Source: Streptomyces adustus | Lineage (GTDB): Bacteria; Actinomycetota; Actinomycetes; Streptomycetales; Streptomycetaceae | Assembly (NCBI RefSeq): GCF_009377175.1 | Contig: NZ_VJZD01000050.1 | Coordinates: 1 to 45,877, forward strand | Reading direction: 5' to 3' | Length of the DNA stretch: 45,877 nt | Shown here: positions 1 through 8,484 of the stretch, one piece after another | Position numbering within the stretch: the stretch's first letter is position 1 | Layout of the letters: each line of letters starts with the position of its first letter | Made by a program: the position numbers and the translations under genes | The notes under the pieces: generated by a model | Seen by the model: the letters and a program-made list of their open reading frames with translations, nothing else | Databases searched by the model: none | What the model was told of the DNA's origin: nothing

Positions 1-1119
1 ATAAGAGACAGCGGCTCCACCGCACCCGCCGCCCCGGGCGCCACCACACCCGTACCCGTACCCGCGTCCGCGTCCGCGCCCGCGCCCGCCGGGCGGGGTA
101 CCGCCGCCTGGCTCACCGCCGGGCTGGTGCTCGGGCTGCTCGTCCTGGTGCCGGTGGCCGCCGGGCTGGGCGCGTACCCGATCCCGACCGGTGACGTGCT
201 GTCCTCCGTGCAGCACCGGATCGGCCTGGGCGGGGCGGAGCTGGACCGGGTCGCCGAGTCGGTGCTGTGGAACGTGCGCTTCCCGCGGATCGTGCTCGCG
301 CTGCTCGTCGGCGCCTCGCTGGGGTGCGCGGGCGCCCTGATGCAGGGGGTGTTCGGCAATCCGCTCGCCGAGCCCGGCGTCATCGGCATCTCCTCGGGCG
401 CGGCGGTCGGCGCGGTCGCCACGATCGCGTTCGGGCTGGACTTCCTCGGCGCCTGGACGGTGACGGCCGCAGCCTTCGCCGCCGGGCTCGGCACGGTCCT
501 GCTGGTGTACGCGATGTCGCGCTCCGGCGGCCGTACGGAGGTGGTGACGCTGATCCTCACCGGGATCGCGGTGAACGCCTTCGCGGGCGCGCTGATCGGG
601 CTGTTCCTGTTCCTCGCGGACACCGCGGCGGTCAACCAGATCGCGTTCTGGCAGCTGGGCTCGCTCTCCCAGGCGACCTGGCCGAAGGTACTGGCGGTGC
701 TGCCGTGCGCGGCGGTCGGGCTGACGCTGGCGCCCCGGTACTCGCGCCGGCTGGACCTGCTGGCGCTGGGCGAGCGGCCGGCCCGGCATCTGGGCGTGGA
801 GGTGGAGCGGCTGCGGCTCGTGCTGGTCCTGGTCATCGCACTGCTGACGGCGGCGGCGGTGAGCGTCTGCGGGATCGTCGGCTTCGTCGGTCTGGTCGTA
901 CCGCACCTGCTGCGGATGACGGCGGGGCCGGGGCACCGGTTCCTGGTTCCGGGCAGCGCCCTGCTGGGCGCGTTCGCCCTGCTCGCGGCCGATCTGACGG
1001 CCCGTACCCTCGCCGCTCCCGCCGAACTCCCGCTCGGCGTCCTCACCGCCCTGCTCGGCAGCCCCTTCTTCTTCTGGCTGCTGCGCCGCACCCGCCGCGG
1101 GCAAGGGGGCTGGGCATGA
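1..1119 (+). CDS. hmuU: FecCD-family haem/iron ABC transporter permease, 5' end outside window
   Basis: This is the inner-membrane permease of a haem- or siderophore-type iron importer. The reading frame is open from base 1, so the true start lies upstream; the GTG at 127 is only the first start codon inside the window. The FecCD signature is present: GASLGCAGALMQ followed by GNPLAEPGVIG. Many hydrophobic segments and the C-terminal LPLGVLTALLGSPFFFWLL, which closes this family, are also seen. The first 40 visible residues are a Pro/Ala-rich linker encoded by hexamer-like repeats. Its stop overlaps the ATG of the ATPase gene (ATGA), so the two are translationally coupled. Haem rather than siderophore as substrate is inferred from the HmuV-like partner; the binding protein would lie upstream. 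Confidence 0.88.
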   Translation: MRDSGSTAPAAPGATTPVPVPASASAPAPAGRGTAAWLTAGLVLGLLVLVPVAAGLGAYPIPTGDVLSSVQHRIGLGGAELDRVAESVLWNVRFPRIVLALLVGASLGCAGALMQGVFGNPLAEPGVIGISSGAAVGAVATIAFGLDFLGAWTVTAAAFAAGLGTVLLVYAMSRSGGRTEVVTLILTGIAVNAFAGALIGLFLFLADTAAVNQIAFWQLGSLSQATWPKVLAVLPCAAVGLTLAPRYSRRLDLLALGERPARHLGVEVERLRLVLVLVIALLTAAAVSVCGIVGFVGLVVPHLLRMTAGPGHRFLVPGSALLGAFALLAADLTARTLAAPAELPLGVLTALLGSPFFFWLLRRTRRGQGGWA

Positions 1120-1946
1120 GACTCCCCCGAACGCTCCTGCGTCCCCGCCCACTGCCGCCTCCCCCGGCCCGCCCCGGCGAGGTCCTGGCCGCCGCCGAGG
1201 CCCTGCGCGTCCGCCTCGGCACCCGCGAGGTGCTGCGGGACGTGGACCTGGAGGTGCGGGCGGGCGAGGTGCTCGCGCTGGTCGGGCCCAACGGCGCCGG
1301 GAAGTCGACGCTGCTCGCCGCCCTCGCCGCCGACCTCCCGGCCGCCGGGGGCGTGGTACGCGTCCACGGGCGCCCGGCGGCCGAGTGGTCGGCGCCCGAA
1401 CTGGCCCTGCGCCGCGCGGTCCTGCCGCAGCAGGCCGCGCTGTCCTTCCCGTTCACGGTCGAGGAGGTCGTCCGGATGGGGCGCGCCCCGCACCCGGCCT
1501 CGCCCGACGAGGACGACCGGGCGGTGGCCGCGGCGATGGCCGCGACGCACGTGTCCGGCTTCGCCGCGCGGCCGTTCCCGGCGCTCAGCGGCGGCGAGCG
1601 GGCCCGGGTCGCGCTGGCCCGGGTGCTGGCGCAGGCGGCTCCGTTGCTGCTGCTGGACGAGCCGACGGCCGCGCTGGACCTCAAGCACCAGGAGTCGGTG
1701 CTGCGGCTGTGCCGCGCAAGGGCGCACGCCGGTGACGCGGTGGTCGTGGTGCTGCACGATCTGGGGCTCGCCGCGGCCTACGCGCACCGGGTCGCGATCC
1801 TGTGCGCCGGTGGTGTCGCGGCCGACGGACCGCCGGCCGAGGTCTTCTCCGAACGTCTGCTGTCCGAGGTCTACGACCACCCCGTCGAGGTGCTGGGTCA
1901 TCCGCGTACCGGCGCCACGCTCGTAAACCCGAAGCGGAACCTTTGA
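1116..1946 (+). CDS. hmuV: Haem ABC transporter ATP-binding protein (HmuV-like)
   Basis: This cytoplasmic ATPase energises the preceding permease. It has 276 residues from the ATG that overlaps the permease stop. Visible motifs are Walker A GPNGAGKST, Q-loop region VLPQQ, signature LSGGE, Walker B LLLLDEPTAALD and the switch His in VVLHDL. The segment FTVEEVVRMGRAPH after the Q-loop is typical of haem importers of the HmuV type. A proline-rich N-terminal extension of about 25 residues precedes the ABC domain. The next gene, efeO, is 190 bases downstream behind an iron box, so the haem and ferrous/ferric uptake genes form one iron-acquisition block. Confidence 0.9.
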   Translation: MRLPRTLLRPRPLPPPPARPGEVLAAAEALRVRLGTREVLRDVDLEVRAGEVLALVGPNGAGKSTLLAALAADLPAAGGVVRVHGRPAAEWSAPELALRRAVLPQQAALSFPFTVEEVVRMGRAPHPASPDEDDRAVAAAMAATHVSGFAARPFPALSGGERARVALARVLAQAAPLLLLDEPTAALDLKHQESVLRLCRARAHAGDAVVVVLHDLGLAAAYAHRVAILCAGGVAADGPPAEVFSERLLSEVYDHPVEVLGHPRTGATLVNPKRNL

Positions 1947-2048
1947 ATCAGCTTTGACTCGTTGTTTACGTACCAATTGGTCAGTCGTGATCATCTCGTG
2001 GCCATAGGGCCCCTATGAGAGGTGAATCACGCCACGCAGGGGTATCAG

Positions 2049-2082
2049 GCAGGTAAGCCTCGGTTAAGTTAGGCCAGCCTCA
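2049..2082 (+). promoter_or_regulatory. Iron box (DmdR/IdeR-type operator), two overlapping half-matches, upstream of efeO
   Basis: Bases 2064-2082 (TTAAGTTAGGCCAGCCTCA) match 15 of 19 positions of the IdeR/DmdR consensus TTAGGTTAGGCTAACCTAA. A second, weaker match (AGGTAAGCCT core) begins at 2049, offset by 15 bases. The site is 54 bases before the efeO start, where bound DmdR would block transcription. This fits iron-repressed expression of efeOBU. The match was made by eye; binding is inferred. Confidence 0.75.
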
Positions 2083-2135
2083 CCAATCCTTGTGAGTACC
2101 GTCACGCCGTTTTCCAGCCACCCGTGGGAGCCCGC

Positions 2136-3275
2136 ATGCGAGCCGTCAGACTGTCCGTCGTCACCGCCGCCGCCACCGCAGCAGCGCTGACCGCCGTCAC
2201 GGGCTGCACGCAGAAGAGCACCGCCGCCGACGACGCCGGGGCGATACAGGTGACCGCCGCGGACTCGACGTGCAAGACGTCCACCACCTCGGTGCCGGCC
2301 GGCCACGTCACGCTGAAGATCGAGAACAAGGGCTCCAAGGCCACCGAGGTCGAGATCCTCTTCCCGGACGACCGGATCGTCTCCGAGAAGGAGAACATCG
2401 GCCCGGGCACGAAGTACACGCTGACCGCCGAGGTGAAGTCCGGGGCGTACGAGATCGCCTGCCGCCCCGGCATGAAGGGCCTCGGCATCCGGCAGAAGCT
2501 CACCGTCACCGGCGGCTCGGCCGCCAAGCGCAACCCCGAGCTGGACAAGGCCGTCGCCGCCTACCGCGAGTACGCGCAGGAGCAGGCCGACGCCACGCTG
2601 CCGCTCGTCGAGACCTTCGCCGCCGCCGTCAAGGCCGGTGACATCGAGGCCGCCAAGAAGGCCTTCGCGCCCTCCCGGCTCGGCTGGGAGCGCACCGAGC
2701 CGGTCGCCGAGTCCTTCGGCGACATCGACCCCAAGGTCGACACCCGCGCCGACGGCCTCGAAGAGGGCCAGGAGTGGACGGGCTGGCACCGCCTGGAGAA
2801 GTCGCTCTGGGAGGACAAGAAGATCGCCGACACCGACAAGAGCCTCGCCGACCGGCTGGTCACCGACCTGAAGGACTGGCAGAAGCGGGTCGGCAAGGCC
2901 GAGATCACCCCGACCTCGATGGCCAACGGCGCCAAGGAGCTGCTCGACGAGGTCGCCACCGGCAAGGTCACCGGCGAGGAGGACCGCTACTCGCACACCG
3001 ACCTGTCCGACTTCAAGGGCAACGTCGAGGGCGCGCAGAAGGCGTACGAGCTGCTGAAGCCGGTCGCGCAGAAGAACGACGCGGCGCTGGCCGGCGAGCT
3101 GGACAAGCAGTTCGCCGCGCTGGACGCGCTGCTGGACAAGTACCGCGCGGACAAGACCTCCTACGACTTCGTCTCCTACGACAAGGTCACCAAGGACCAG
3201 CGCAAGGAGCTCTCGGACGCGGTGAACGCGCTCGCCGAGCCGCTGTCCAAGCTCGCCGCCGCCGTCGTGAAGTAG
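2136..3275 (+). CDS. efeO: EfeO: periplasmic-type iron-binding lipoprotein (cupredoxin plus M75 domain)
   Basis: EfeO is the extracytoplasmic component of the EfeUOB iron transporter and presents iron to the permease EfeU. The ATG at 2136 is chosen because GTGGGAG lies 5-6 bases upstream; a GTG at 2124 would extend it by four residues. The N-terminus is a lipoprotein signal ending in VTGC, followed by a cupredoxin-like region (about 40-130) and an all-helical M75-type domain containing GWHRLEKSLW, the HxxE motif of imelysin/EfeO proteins. The product is 379 residues, normal for EfeO. It is the first gene of efeO-efeB-efeU and is preceded by an iron box. Confidence 0.93.
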   Translation: MRAVRLSVVTAAATAAALTAVTGCTQKSTAADDAGAIQVTAADSTCKTSTTSVPAGHVTLKIENKGSKATEVEILFPDDRIVSEKENIGPGTKYTLTAEVKSGAYEIACRPGMKGLGIRQKLTVTGGSAAKRNPELDKAVAAYREYAQEQADATLPLVETFAAAVKAGDIEAAKKAFAPSRLGWERTEPVAESFGDIDPKVDTRADGLEEGQEWTGWHRLEKSLWEDKKIADTDKSLADRLVTDLKDWQKRVGKAEITPTSMANGAKELLDEVATGKVTGEEDRYSHTDLSDFKGNVEGAQKAYELLKPVAQKNDAALAGELDKQFAALDALLDKYRADKTSYDFVSYDKVTKDQRKELSDAVNALAEPLSKLAAAVVK

Positions 3276-3287
3276 GAGGGGCCACCG

Positions 3288-4571
3288 ATGACGGACGTAC
3301 AGGACACCACCGCCCAGGCGGCCCCCGGCGGCGCGCCCACGCGGCGCTCGCTGATCGGCTGGGGCGGCGCGGGCCTCGCGCTCGGCGCCGCCGCCGCGGG
3401 CGGCGCGGTGGCGATGACCCGGGTCGGCAACGACGTGGACCCGGCCGCCGCCGAGACGGGCGCGGCGGTCGCCTTCCACGGCGCGAACCAGGCGGGTATC
3501 GCGACGCCGGTCCAGGACCGGCTGCACTTCGCCGCGTTCGACGTGAAGACCGACGACCGCGCCGAGTTCGTGCAGCTGCTGAAGGACTGGACCGAGGCCG
3601 CCCGGCGGATGACCACGGGCAGGGCGGTCGGCGAGGGCGCCTACGGCGGGCTCGCCGAGGCGCCGCCGGACGACACCGGCGAGGCGCTGGGCCTGAAGCC
3701 CTCGCGGCTGACCCTCACCATCGGCTTCGGCCCGTCGTTCTTCGACCGGTTCGGTCTGGCCGACCGGCGCCCGGCGGCGCTGGTCGACCTGCCCAAGTTC
3801 CCCGGCGAGAACCTCGACGGGTCCCGCACCGGCGGCGACCTGTGCATCCAGGCCTGCGCGGACGACCCGCAGGTCGCCGTGCACGCGATCCGCAACCTGG
3901 CCCGCATCGGCTTCGGCAAGGTCGCCATCCGCTGGTCCCAGCTGGGCTTCGGCAAGACCTCGTCGACCACGCCCGACGCCCAGACCCCGCGCAACCTCAT
4001 GGGGTTCAAGGACGGCACCCGCAACATCGCGGGGACGGAGACGGACCGGCTGAAGAAGTTCGTCTGGGTCGGCGAAGGCGACGTGGACGCCAAGTCGGCC
4101 TGGATGGCCGGGGGTTCGTACCTCGTCGCCCGGCGCATCCGGATGAACATCGAGACCTGGGACCGGACCTCGCTCCAGGAGCAGGAGGACGTCTTCGGCC
4201 GCGACAAGGGCGAGGGCGCACCGGTCGGCAAGGCCAAGGAGCACGACGCGCCGTTCCTGAAGGCGATGAAGCCCGACGCGCACGTGCGCCTCGCGCACCC
4301 CGACTCCAACGACGGGATCACCATCCTGCGCCGGGGCTACTCCTTCACCGACGGCACCGACGGTCTCGGCCGACTCGACGCGGGCCTGTTCTTCCTGGCC
4401 TACATGCGCGACGTGCGCAAGGGGTTCATCCCGTTGCAACGCCGGCTGTCGGCGTCCGACGCGCTCAACGAATACATCCAGCACGTGGGTTCGGCGCACT
4501 TCGCCGTCCCGCCGGGCGTCCGCGACAAGGACGACTGGTGGGGCCGCGCGCTGTTCTCCAAGGAGGCGTAG
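3288..4571 (+). CDS. efeB: EfeB: Tat-exported DyP-type haem peroxidase/deferrochelatase
   Basis: This haem peroxidase of the dye-decolorising family is exported folded by Tat and is thought to oxidise Fe(II) or release iron for EfeUO uptake. AGGAGGGG precedes the ATG, and the N-terminus carries a twin-arginine signal (RRSLIGWGG with an Ala/Gly-rich h-region). The DyP motif GFKDGTRN places the distal Asp at residue 242. The proximal haem His is probably H337 in LAHPDSNDG, followed by the conserved RRGYSF. The 427-residue length is normal. It lies 12 bases after efeO and 3 bases before efeU. Confidence 0.94.
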   Translation: MTDVQDTTAQAAPGGAPTRRSLIGWGGAGLALGAAAAGGAVAMTRVGNDVDPAAAETGAAVAFHGANQAGIATPVQDRLHFAAFDVKTDDRAEFVQLLKDWTEAARRMTTGRAVGEGAYGGLAEAPPDDTGEALGLKPSRLTLTIGFGPSFFDRFGLADRRPAALVDLPKFPGENLDGSRTGGDLCIQACADDPQVAVHAIRNLARIGFGKVAIRWSQLGFGKTSSTTPDAQTPRNLMGFKDGTRNIAGTETDRLKKFVWVGEGDVDAKSAWMAGGSYLVARRIRMNIETWDRTSLQEQEDVFGRDKGEGAPVGKAKEHDAPFLKAMKPDAHVRLAHPDSNDGITILRRGYSFTDGTDGLGRLDAGLFFLAYMRDVRKGFIPLQRRLSASDALNEYIQHVGSAHFAVPPGVRDKDDWWGRALFSKEA

Positions 4572-4574
4572 CCC

Positions 4575-5447
4575 GTGTTCTCCAACTACCTGATCGGCCT
4601 GCGCGAGGGACTGGAAGCCAGCCTCGTCGTCTGCATCCTGATCGCCTACCTGGTCAAGACCGGCCGCCGGGACGCCCTGCGGCCGATCTGGATCGGCATC
4701 GGCATCGCGGTCGCCATCGCGATGGGCTTCGGCTGCGTCCTCGAATTCGGCTCGCAGGAGCTGACGTTCGAGGCGCAGGAGGCGCTCGGCGGCTCCCTGT
4801 CGATCGTCGCGGTCGGCCTGGTGACGTGGATGGTCTTCTGGATGCGGCGCACCGCCCGCCATCTGAAGTCCGAGCTGCACGGCAAGCTGGACGCGGCGCT
4901 GGCGATGGGCACCGGCGCGCTGGTCGCCACCGCCTTCCTCGCGGTGGGCCGGGAGGGCCTGGAGACCGCCCTGTTCGTGTGGGCGTCGGTGCACGCGGCC
5001 AGCGACGGCACCCCGCGCCCGCTGATCGGCGTCGCGCTGGGCCTGGCGACCGCGGTCCTGCTGGGCTGGCTGTTCTACCGCGGCGCCCTGAAGATCAACC
5101 TCGCCAAGTTCTTCACCTGGACCGGCGGCATGCTGGTCGTGGTGGCGGCGGGCGTGCTCGCGTACGGCGTGCACGACCTCCAGGAGGCCAACTGGCTGCC
5201 GGGCATCCGCAACCTGGCCTTCGATATCAGCGACACCGTCGACCCGGGCAGCTGGTACGGCACCCTCCTGAAGGGCGTCTTCAACTTCCAGCCCGACCCG
5301 ACCGTGTTCCAGGTCACGGTGTGGCTGCTGTACCTGGTCCCGACTCTCGCGATCTTCCTCGCCCCGGTAGGGTTCGCCTCCGGGAAGGGGAAGGTGACGG
5401 CACCTGATGACCAGGGTTCGCGGCCCGCGAAGGCCGAGCAGTCTTGA
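4575..5447 (+). CDS. efeU: EfeU: FTR1-family iron permease
   Basis: EfeU is the seven-helix membrane channel of the EfeUOB system. Two REGLE motifs (residues 10-14 and 126-130) are the iron-translocating signature of FTR1/EfeU. Start is GTG at 4575, 3 bases after the efeB stop, with AAGGAGG upstream inside efeB. The last 41 bases overlap the next gene in another frame, and the hydrophilic C-terminal tail (GKGKVTAPDDQGSRPAKAEQS) falls in that overlap. The 290-residue length fits the family. Confidence 0.94.
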   Translation: MFSNYLIGLREGLEASLVVCILIAYLVKTGRRDALRPIWIGIGIAVAIAMGFGCVLEFGSQELTFEAQEALGGSLSIVAVGLVTWMVFWMRRTARHLKSELHGKLDAALAMGTGALVATAFLAVGREGLETALFVWASVHAASDGTPRPLIGVALGLATAVLLGWLFYRGALKINLAKFFTWTGGMLVVVAAGVLAYGVHDLQEANWLPGIRNLAFDISDTVDPGSWYGTLLKGVFNFQPDPTVFQVTVWLLYLVPTLAIFLAPVGFASGKGKVTAPDDQGSRPAKAEQS

Positions 5448-6408
5448 GCGGAGCGCGCTGATCGCGGCCTCGGTGACCGTCCTGTCGCTGACGGCGGGCG
5501 GATGCGTGGTGGTGCACGGCGAGCGCGAGGTGCTCCCGGCCACCACGGCCCCCGAGGCCGCCGAGGCCCTCGGCCAGTTCACCGCCGCGTACAACAAGGC
5601 CGACCAGGCCTACGACCGCTCCCTGGACGCGGACTTCGTCACCGGCGCGCTCTCCGACATCGACGGGGCGCGGCTGACCGCCGGGCACAGCGTCAGCCCG
5701 GCCGGCAACCCCTCGCACACCGCGCTGACGTTCTCGGACGTGCGGTACACCATCCCCAAGAAGGCGGGCTGGCCCCGCTGGTTCGTCGCCGACGCCAAGG
5801 CCAACAAGGGCGGTTCGGCGCGCTGGCTCATGGTGTTCCTGCGCGGCGGCCTGTCCGAGCCGTGGCGGGTGTCGTATCTGACGCTGGTCGCCCCGGACGC
5901 CGTACCGCAGTTCGCCAAGGACAAGGACGGCTGGGCCGAGACCGTCCCCCTGAACCAGACGGAACTGGCCGTGGACCCCGCGGACCTGAGCCAGGACTAC
6001 GCGACGTATCTCAGGAACGGCGGGAAGTCCTTCGCCGACGGCACGTACACCAGCGTGCTGCGCGCGGACCGGACGAAGGGCGCCAGCCGGCCCGGGCTGG
6101 CCACGCAGTACATCGACGAGGCGCTGACCCGGGACGACTACGCCCCGCTGGCGTTGCGCACGGCGGACGGCGGGGCGCTGGTGTTCTTCACCACGCACCA
6201 CTACGTGAAGCAGACGGCCGCCGTCGGCGCGTCCGTCCCCACGCCCAACAAGAGCGTGCAGGCGCTGACCAAGGGCGAGATCAAGCAGTCCCTGACGATG
6301 GAGTTCGTCTCCAACCAGGTGGTGCTGGACCCGAAGCGAGGTGCGGGGACCGGCCAGGTGTCGATGATCGGCAAGGTCCAGGGGCTGACGGCGGGCCGGG
6401 GCGAGTAG
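5407..6408 (+). CDS. Predicted lipoprotein coupled to efeU, function unknown
   Basis: A 333-residue predicted lipoprotein with a basic N-terminus and a signal ending in LTAGGC. The mature part shows no enzyme motif that I recognise; it resembles the actinobacterial family of about 300-residue secreted proteins annotated as DUF8094. It starts at ATG 5407 inside efeU, a 41-base out-of-frame overlap that implies coupled translation. Position suggests an accessory envelope role in iron uptake, but this is inference from location only. Confidence 0.8.
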   Translation: MTRVRGPRRPSSLERSALIAASVTVLSLTAGGCVVVHGEREVLPATTAPEAAEALGQFTAAYNKADQAYDRSLDADFVTGALSDIDGARLTAGHSVSPAGNPSHTALTFSDVRYTIPKKAGWPRWFVADAKANKGGSARWLMVFLRGGLSEPWRVSYLTLVAPDAVPQFAKDKDGWAETVPLNQTELAVDPADLSQDYATYLRNGGKSFADGTYTSVLRADRTKGASRPGLATQYIDEALTRDDYAPLALRTADGGALVFFTTHHYVKQTAAVGASVPTPNKSVQALTKGEIKQSLTMEFVSNQVVLDPKRGAGTGQVSMIGKVQGLTAGRGE

Positions 6409-6486
6409 CCCCGACGTACGCGCGCCGGGCGGTCGGGCGTACGACCGTGGCGCGGGAGGCGGCCGCGGTGGCGCAGGGGACCGCTG

Positions 6487-7224
6487 TCAGTGGCGCAGGG
6501 GCCAGACCGAGGCGGCGTGGTCGGGCTGGGTGCCCGCATGGCGGGAGCAGGCGTCGGTGAGCGCCTCCAGCAGGGTCAGCGGGTCCGGCAGCCGGTGCTC
6601 GGGGCCGCGCAGCCAGCGCACCTGCCGTCCGTCGTCCCCGGGCAGCCGGGCCGGCGGTACCAGGACGTAGGAGCCCCGGCAGTGCCAGCGCATGCCCGGG
6701 TGTTCGTCCGCCGTCTCGGGGTGGGAGTCCAGCTCGCACGGCCACCACTCGTCCTCGTCCTCGGGGGTGCCGCGGGTGAGGGTGAAGAAGAGCATGCGTC
6801 CGTCGTCGCTCTCGGCGACCGGGCCGACCTCGACACCGGCGGAGAGCAGGTTCTCCAGCGCCTCGGCGCCGGCCTCCAGGGGCACGTCGAGGACGTCGTG
6901 CACCATGCCGGTCGCGGTGATGAAGTTGGCCTGCGGCTGGTGCCGGGCCCAGCGCTCGATCTGGGCGCGGTCGGTCGTGGACTGCGTCTGCCACGCGAAG
7001 GACACGGGGTGCCGGGCGGGCGTGGGACAGCCGACGCGGTCGCAGGAACAGATGTGGCCCGGTGCCGGGTGCGCGGCGGGCGCGAGGGGCAGTCCCGCCC
7101 GGGCGGCGGCGAGCAGCAGGGCCTCACGGCCGCCGGTGTCGGCGGTCTCCTTCGGGCGGCGTCCCCGCAGCCACTGGGTGAGTCTGCCCTGCCGGCGGGT
7201 ACCGCCACCGTTCTCCGCGCTCAT
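6487..7224 (-). CDS. Prim-pol (bifunctional DNA primase/polymerase N-terminal) domain protein, probably non-catalytic
   Basis: A 245-residue protein resembling the PF09250 prim-pol domain: Cys-containing CSCDRVGCPTPARHPVSFAW, then TTDRAQIERWARHQPQANFITATG, which matches the family pattern leading into the active-site strand. The catalytic DxD expected after it appears only as HDVLDVP, and the protein lacks a helicase or larger primase C-terminus. It may therefore be a degenerate, single-domain member. Such short versions are common in Streptomyces chromosomes outside mobile elements. No replication partner is adjacent. Start is ATG 7224. Confidence 0.75.
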   Translation of the reverse strand: MSAENGGGTRRQGRLTQWLRGRRPKETADTGGREALLLAAARAGLPLAPAAHPAPGHICSCDRVGCPTPARHPVSFAWQTQSTTDRAQIERWARHQPQANFITATGMVHDVLDVPLEAGAEALENLLSAGVEVGPVAESDDGRMLFFTLTRGTPEDEDEWWPCELDSHPETADEHPGMRWHCRGSYVLVPPARLPGDDGRQVRWLRGPEHRLPDPLTLLEALTDACSRHAGTQPDHAASVWPLRH

Positions 7225-7283
7225 CTATCGCCTCGCCTCGCTGTCGTGCGGCCAGCATGCCTCATCGTCCCACCTTCCGGACC

Positions 7284-7306
7284 ATCGGGGGGCCAGTGCC
7301 CCCGAT
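7284..7306 (-). promoter_or_regulatory. GC-rich hairpin and GTAACCCC direct repeats upstream of the prim-pol gene
   Basis: Bases 7284-7291 and 7299-7306 form an eight-pair perfect hairpin (ATCGGGGG/CCCCCGAT) with a seven-base loop. Just beyond it, 7335-7342 and 7345-7352 are two direct GGGGTTAC repeats ten bases apart (GTAACCCC on the minus strand). They lie between the Rsm22-like stop and the prim-pol start and could be a terminator and an operator. The role is unproven. Confidence 0.4.
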
Positions 7307-7407
7307 CGGGGCAGGTGGTGACGAGGGGGGCATAGGGGTTACGAGGGGTTACAGGCGGCAGATCGACACCCGGATCGTTAACTTCACGCCTCGCGCGCCG
7401 CGCGGGC

Positions 7408-8430
7408 TCAGTCGGTCGCGCCGTCCCCGCCGTCCCTGCCGTCCCCGGCGTACGGCGGCCAGGCGTCGCCCCAGTCCGCGTCGCGCGCGGCCCTGTACAG
7501 GCCGCCGTGGCGTTTGGTGACCGTCGTGCGGCGCAGTTGCTCGTCGGCCTCGCACAGGTCGAGGAGGACCTGGCCCTTGCGGATCTGCGGGCGCCGGACC
7601 ACCCGGGCGGGGGCCGGGGTCACCGGGAGGCGGGTGGCGGCGACGTAGCTGAACTTCTCGTCCTCGTACGGCAGGGAGCCGCCCTTGACCTGCCGGTGCA
7701 GCGAGGAACGGCTGACCCGGGCCGAGAAGTGGCACCAGTCCGTGCCGGGGACGATGGGGCAGGCGGCGGAGTGCGGGCAGGGCGCGGCGACGCCGAAGCC
7801 GGCCGCGATCAGCCGGTCGCGGGCGGCGAGGACGCGGGCGTAGCCGTCGGGAGTGCCGGGCTCGATGATCACGACGCTCCCGGCGGCGGCCGCGGCCGCG
7901 TCGACGACGGACGCGCGGTCGGCCTCGGTGAGCTCGCCGAGCACGTACGACACCGTGACGAGATCGGTGCTCTCGATGGTGAGCGCCGCTCCGATCCGAG
8001 AGCGCTGCCAACGGGCGTCCCGCAGGGCGGGGTTGGCCGCGGCGATCTCGCGGCCCAGGGCGAGCGCGGGCTCGGCCCAGTCCAGCACGGTCACCGGCCG
8101 GACCCCGTCCCAGGTCGCGCTGACGGCCCAGGTCGCCGCGCCGGTGCCACCGCCGACGTCGACATGGCTGCCGGGCGCCCAGCCGGGCACGGCGTCGGCG
8201 AACGCCTCCAGCGCGGCCCGTACCGCCTCGAAGGTCGCCGGCATCCGGTACGCGGCGTACGCGGCGACGTCCGCGCGGTCCCGCAGGATCGGCGCGTCGG
8301 TGGGGGTGGCCCCCCGGTAGTTGGCGATGAGCCGCTCCACGGCTCCCGAGGCCTGCCTGGCCGGGAGCCCGTCGAGAAGGGCGGCAAGGGCGCTGCGGAG
8401 GGTCTCGGCCGGGGCCGCGGGGACGTTCAC
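7408..8430 (-). CDS. Rsm22/METTL17-like SAM-dependent methyltransferase-family protein
   Basis: A 340-residue member of the small-ribosomal-subunit Rsm22 family, whose mitochondrial members act in small-subunit assembly. A class I SAM-binding motif is at DVGGGTGAAT (91-100), with YVLGEL and VVIIEPGTPDG further along. The family's cysteine cluster is visible: C218, C224, C233 and C293, spaced much like the iron-sulfur ligands of METTL17. C-terminal KGQVLLDLCE and RRTTVTKRHGGLYRAARDADWGDAWP are also typical. The start is GTG 8430 with only a weak upstream purine run. It appears to be a single-gene unit. The molecular role in bacteria is not established. Confidence 0.82.
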   Translation of the reverse strand: MNVPAAPAETLRSALAALLDGLPARQASGAVERLIANYRGATPTDAPILRDRADVAAYAAYRMPATFEAVRAALEAFADAVPGWAPGSHVDVGGGTGAATWAVSATWDGVRPVTVLDWAEPALALGREIAAANPALRDARWQRSRIGAALTIESTDLVTVSYVLGELTEADRASVVDAAAAAAGSVVIIEPGTPDGYARVLAARDRLIAAGFGVAAPCPHSAACPIVPGTDWCHFSARVSRSSLHRQVKGGSLPYEDEKFSYVAATRLPVTPAPARVVRRPQIRKGQVLLDLCEADEQLRRTTVTKRHGGLYRAARDADWGDAWPPYAGDGRDGGDGATD

Positions 8431-8484
8431 CCGGCGATTCTCTCAGGTCCCCGGACGGCCTCGGACAGGCCGGGGACCCGGCCG

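Noticed and set aside
2064..5597. A 1177-residue minus-strand open frame across the efe genes
   Set aside because: It is antisense to efeO, efeB and efeU, which have clear motifs, ribosome binding sites and signal peptides. Its translation is low-complexity, Arg/Gly/Val-rich and typical of high-GC shadow frames.
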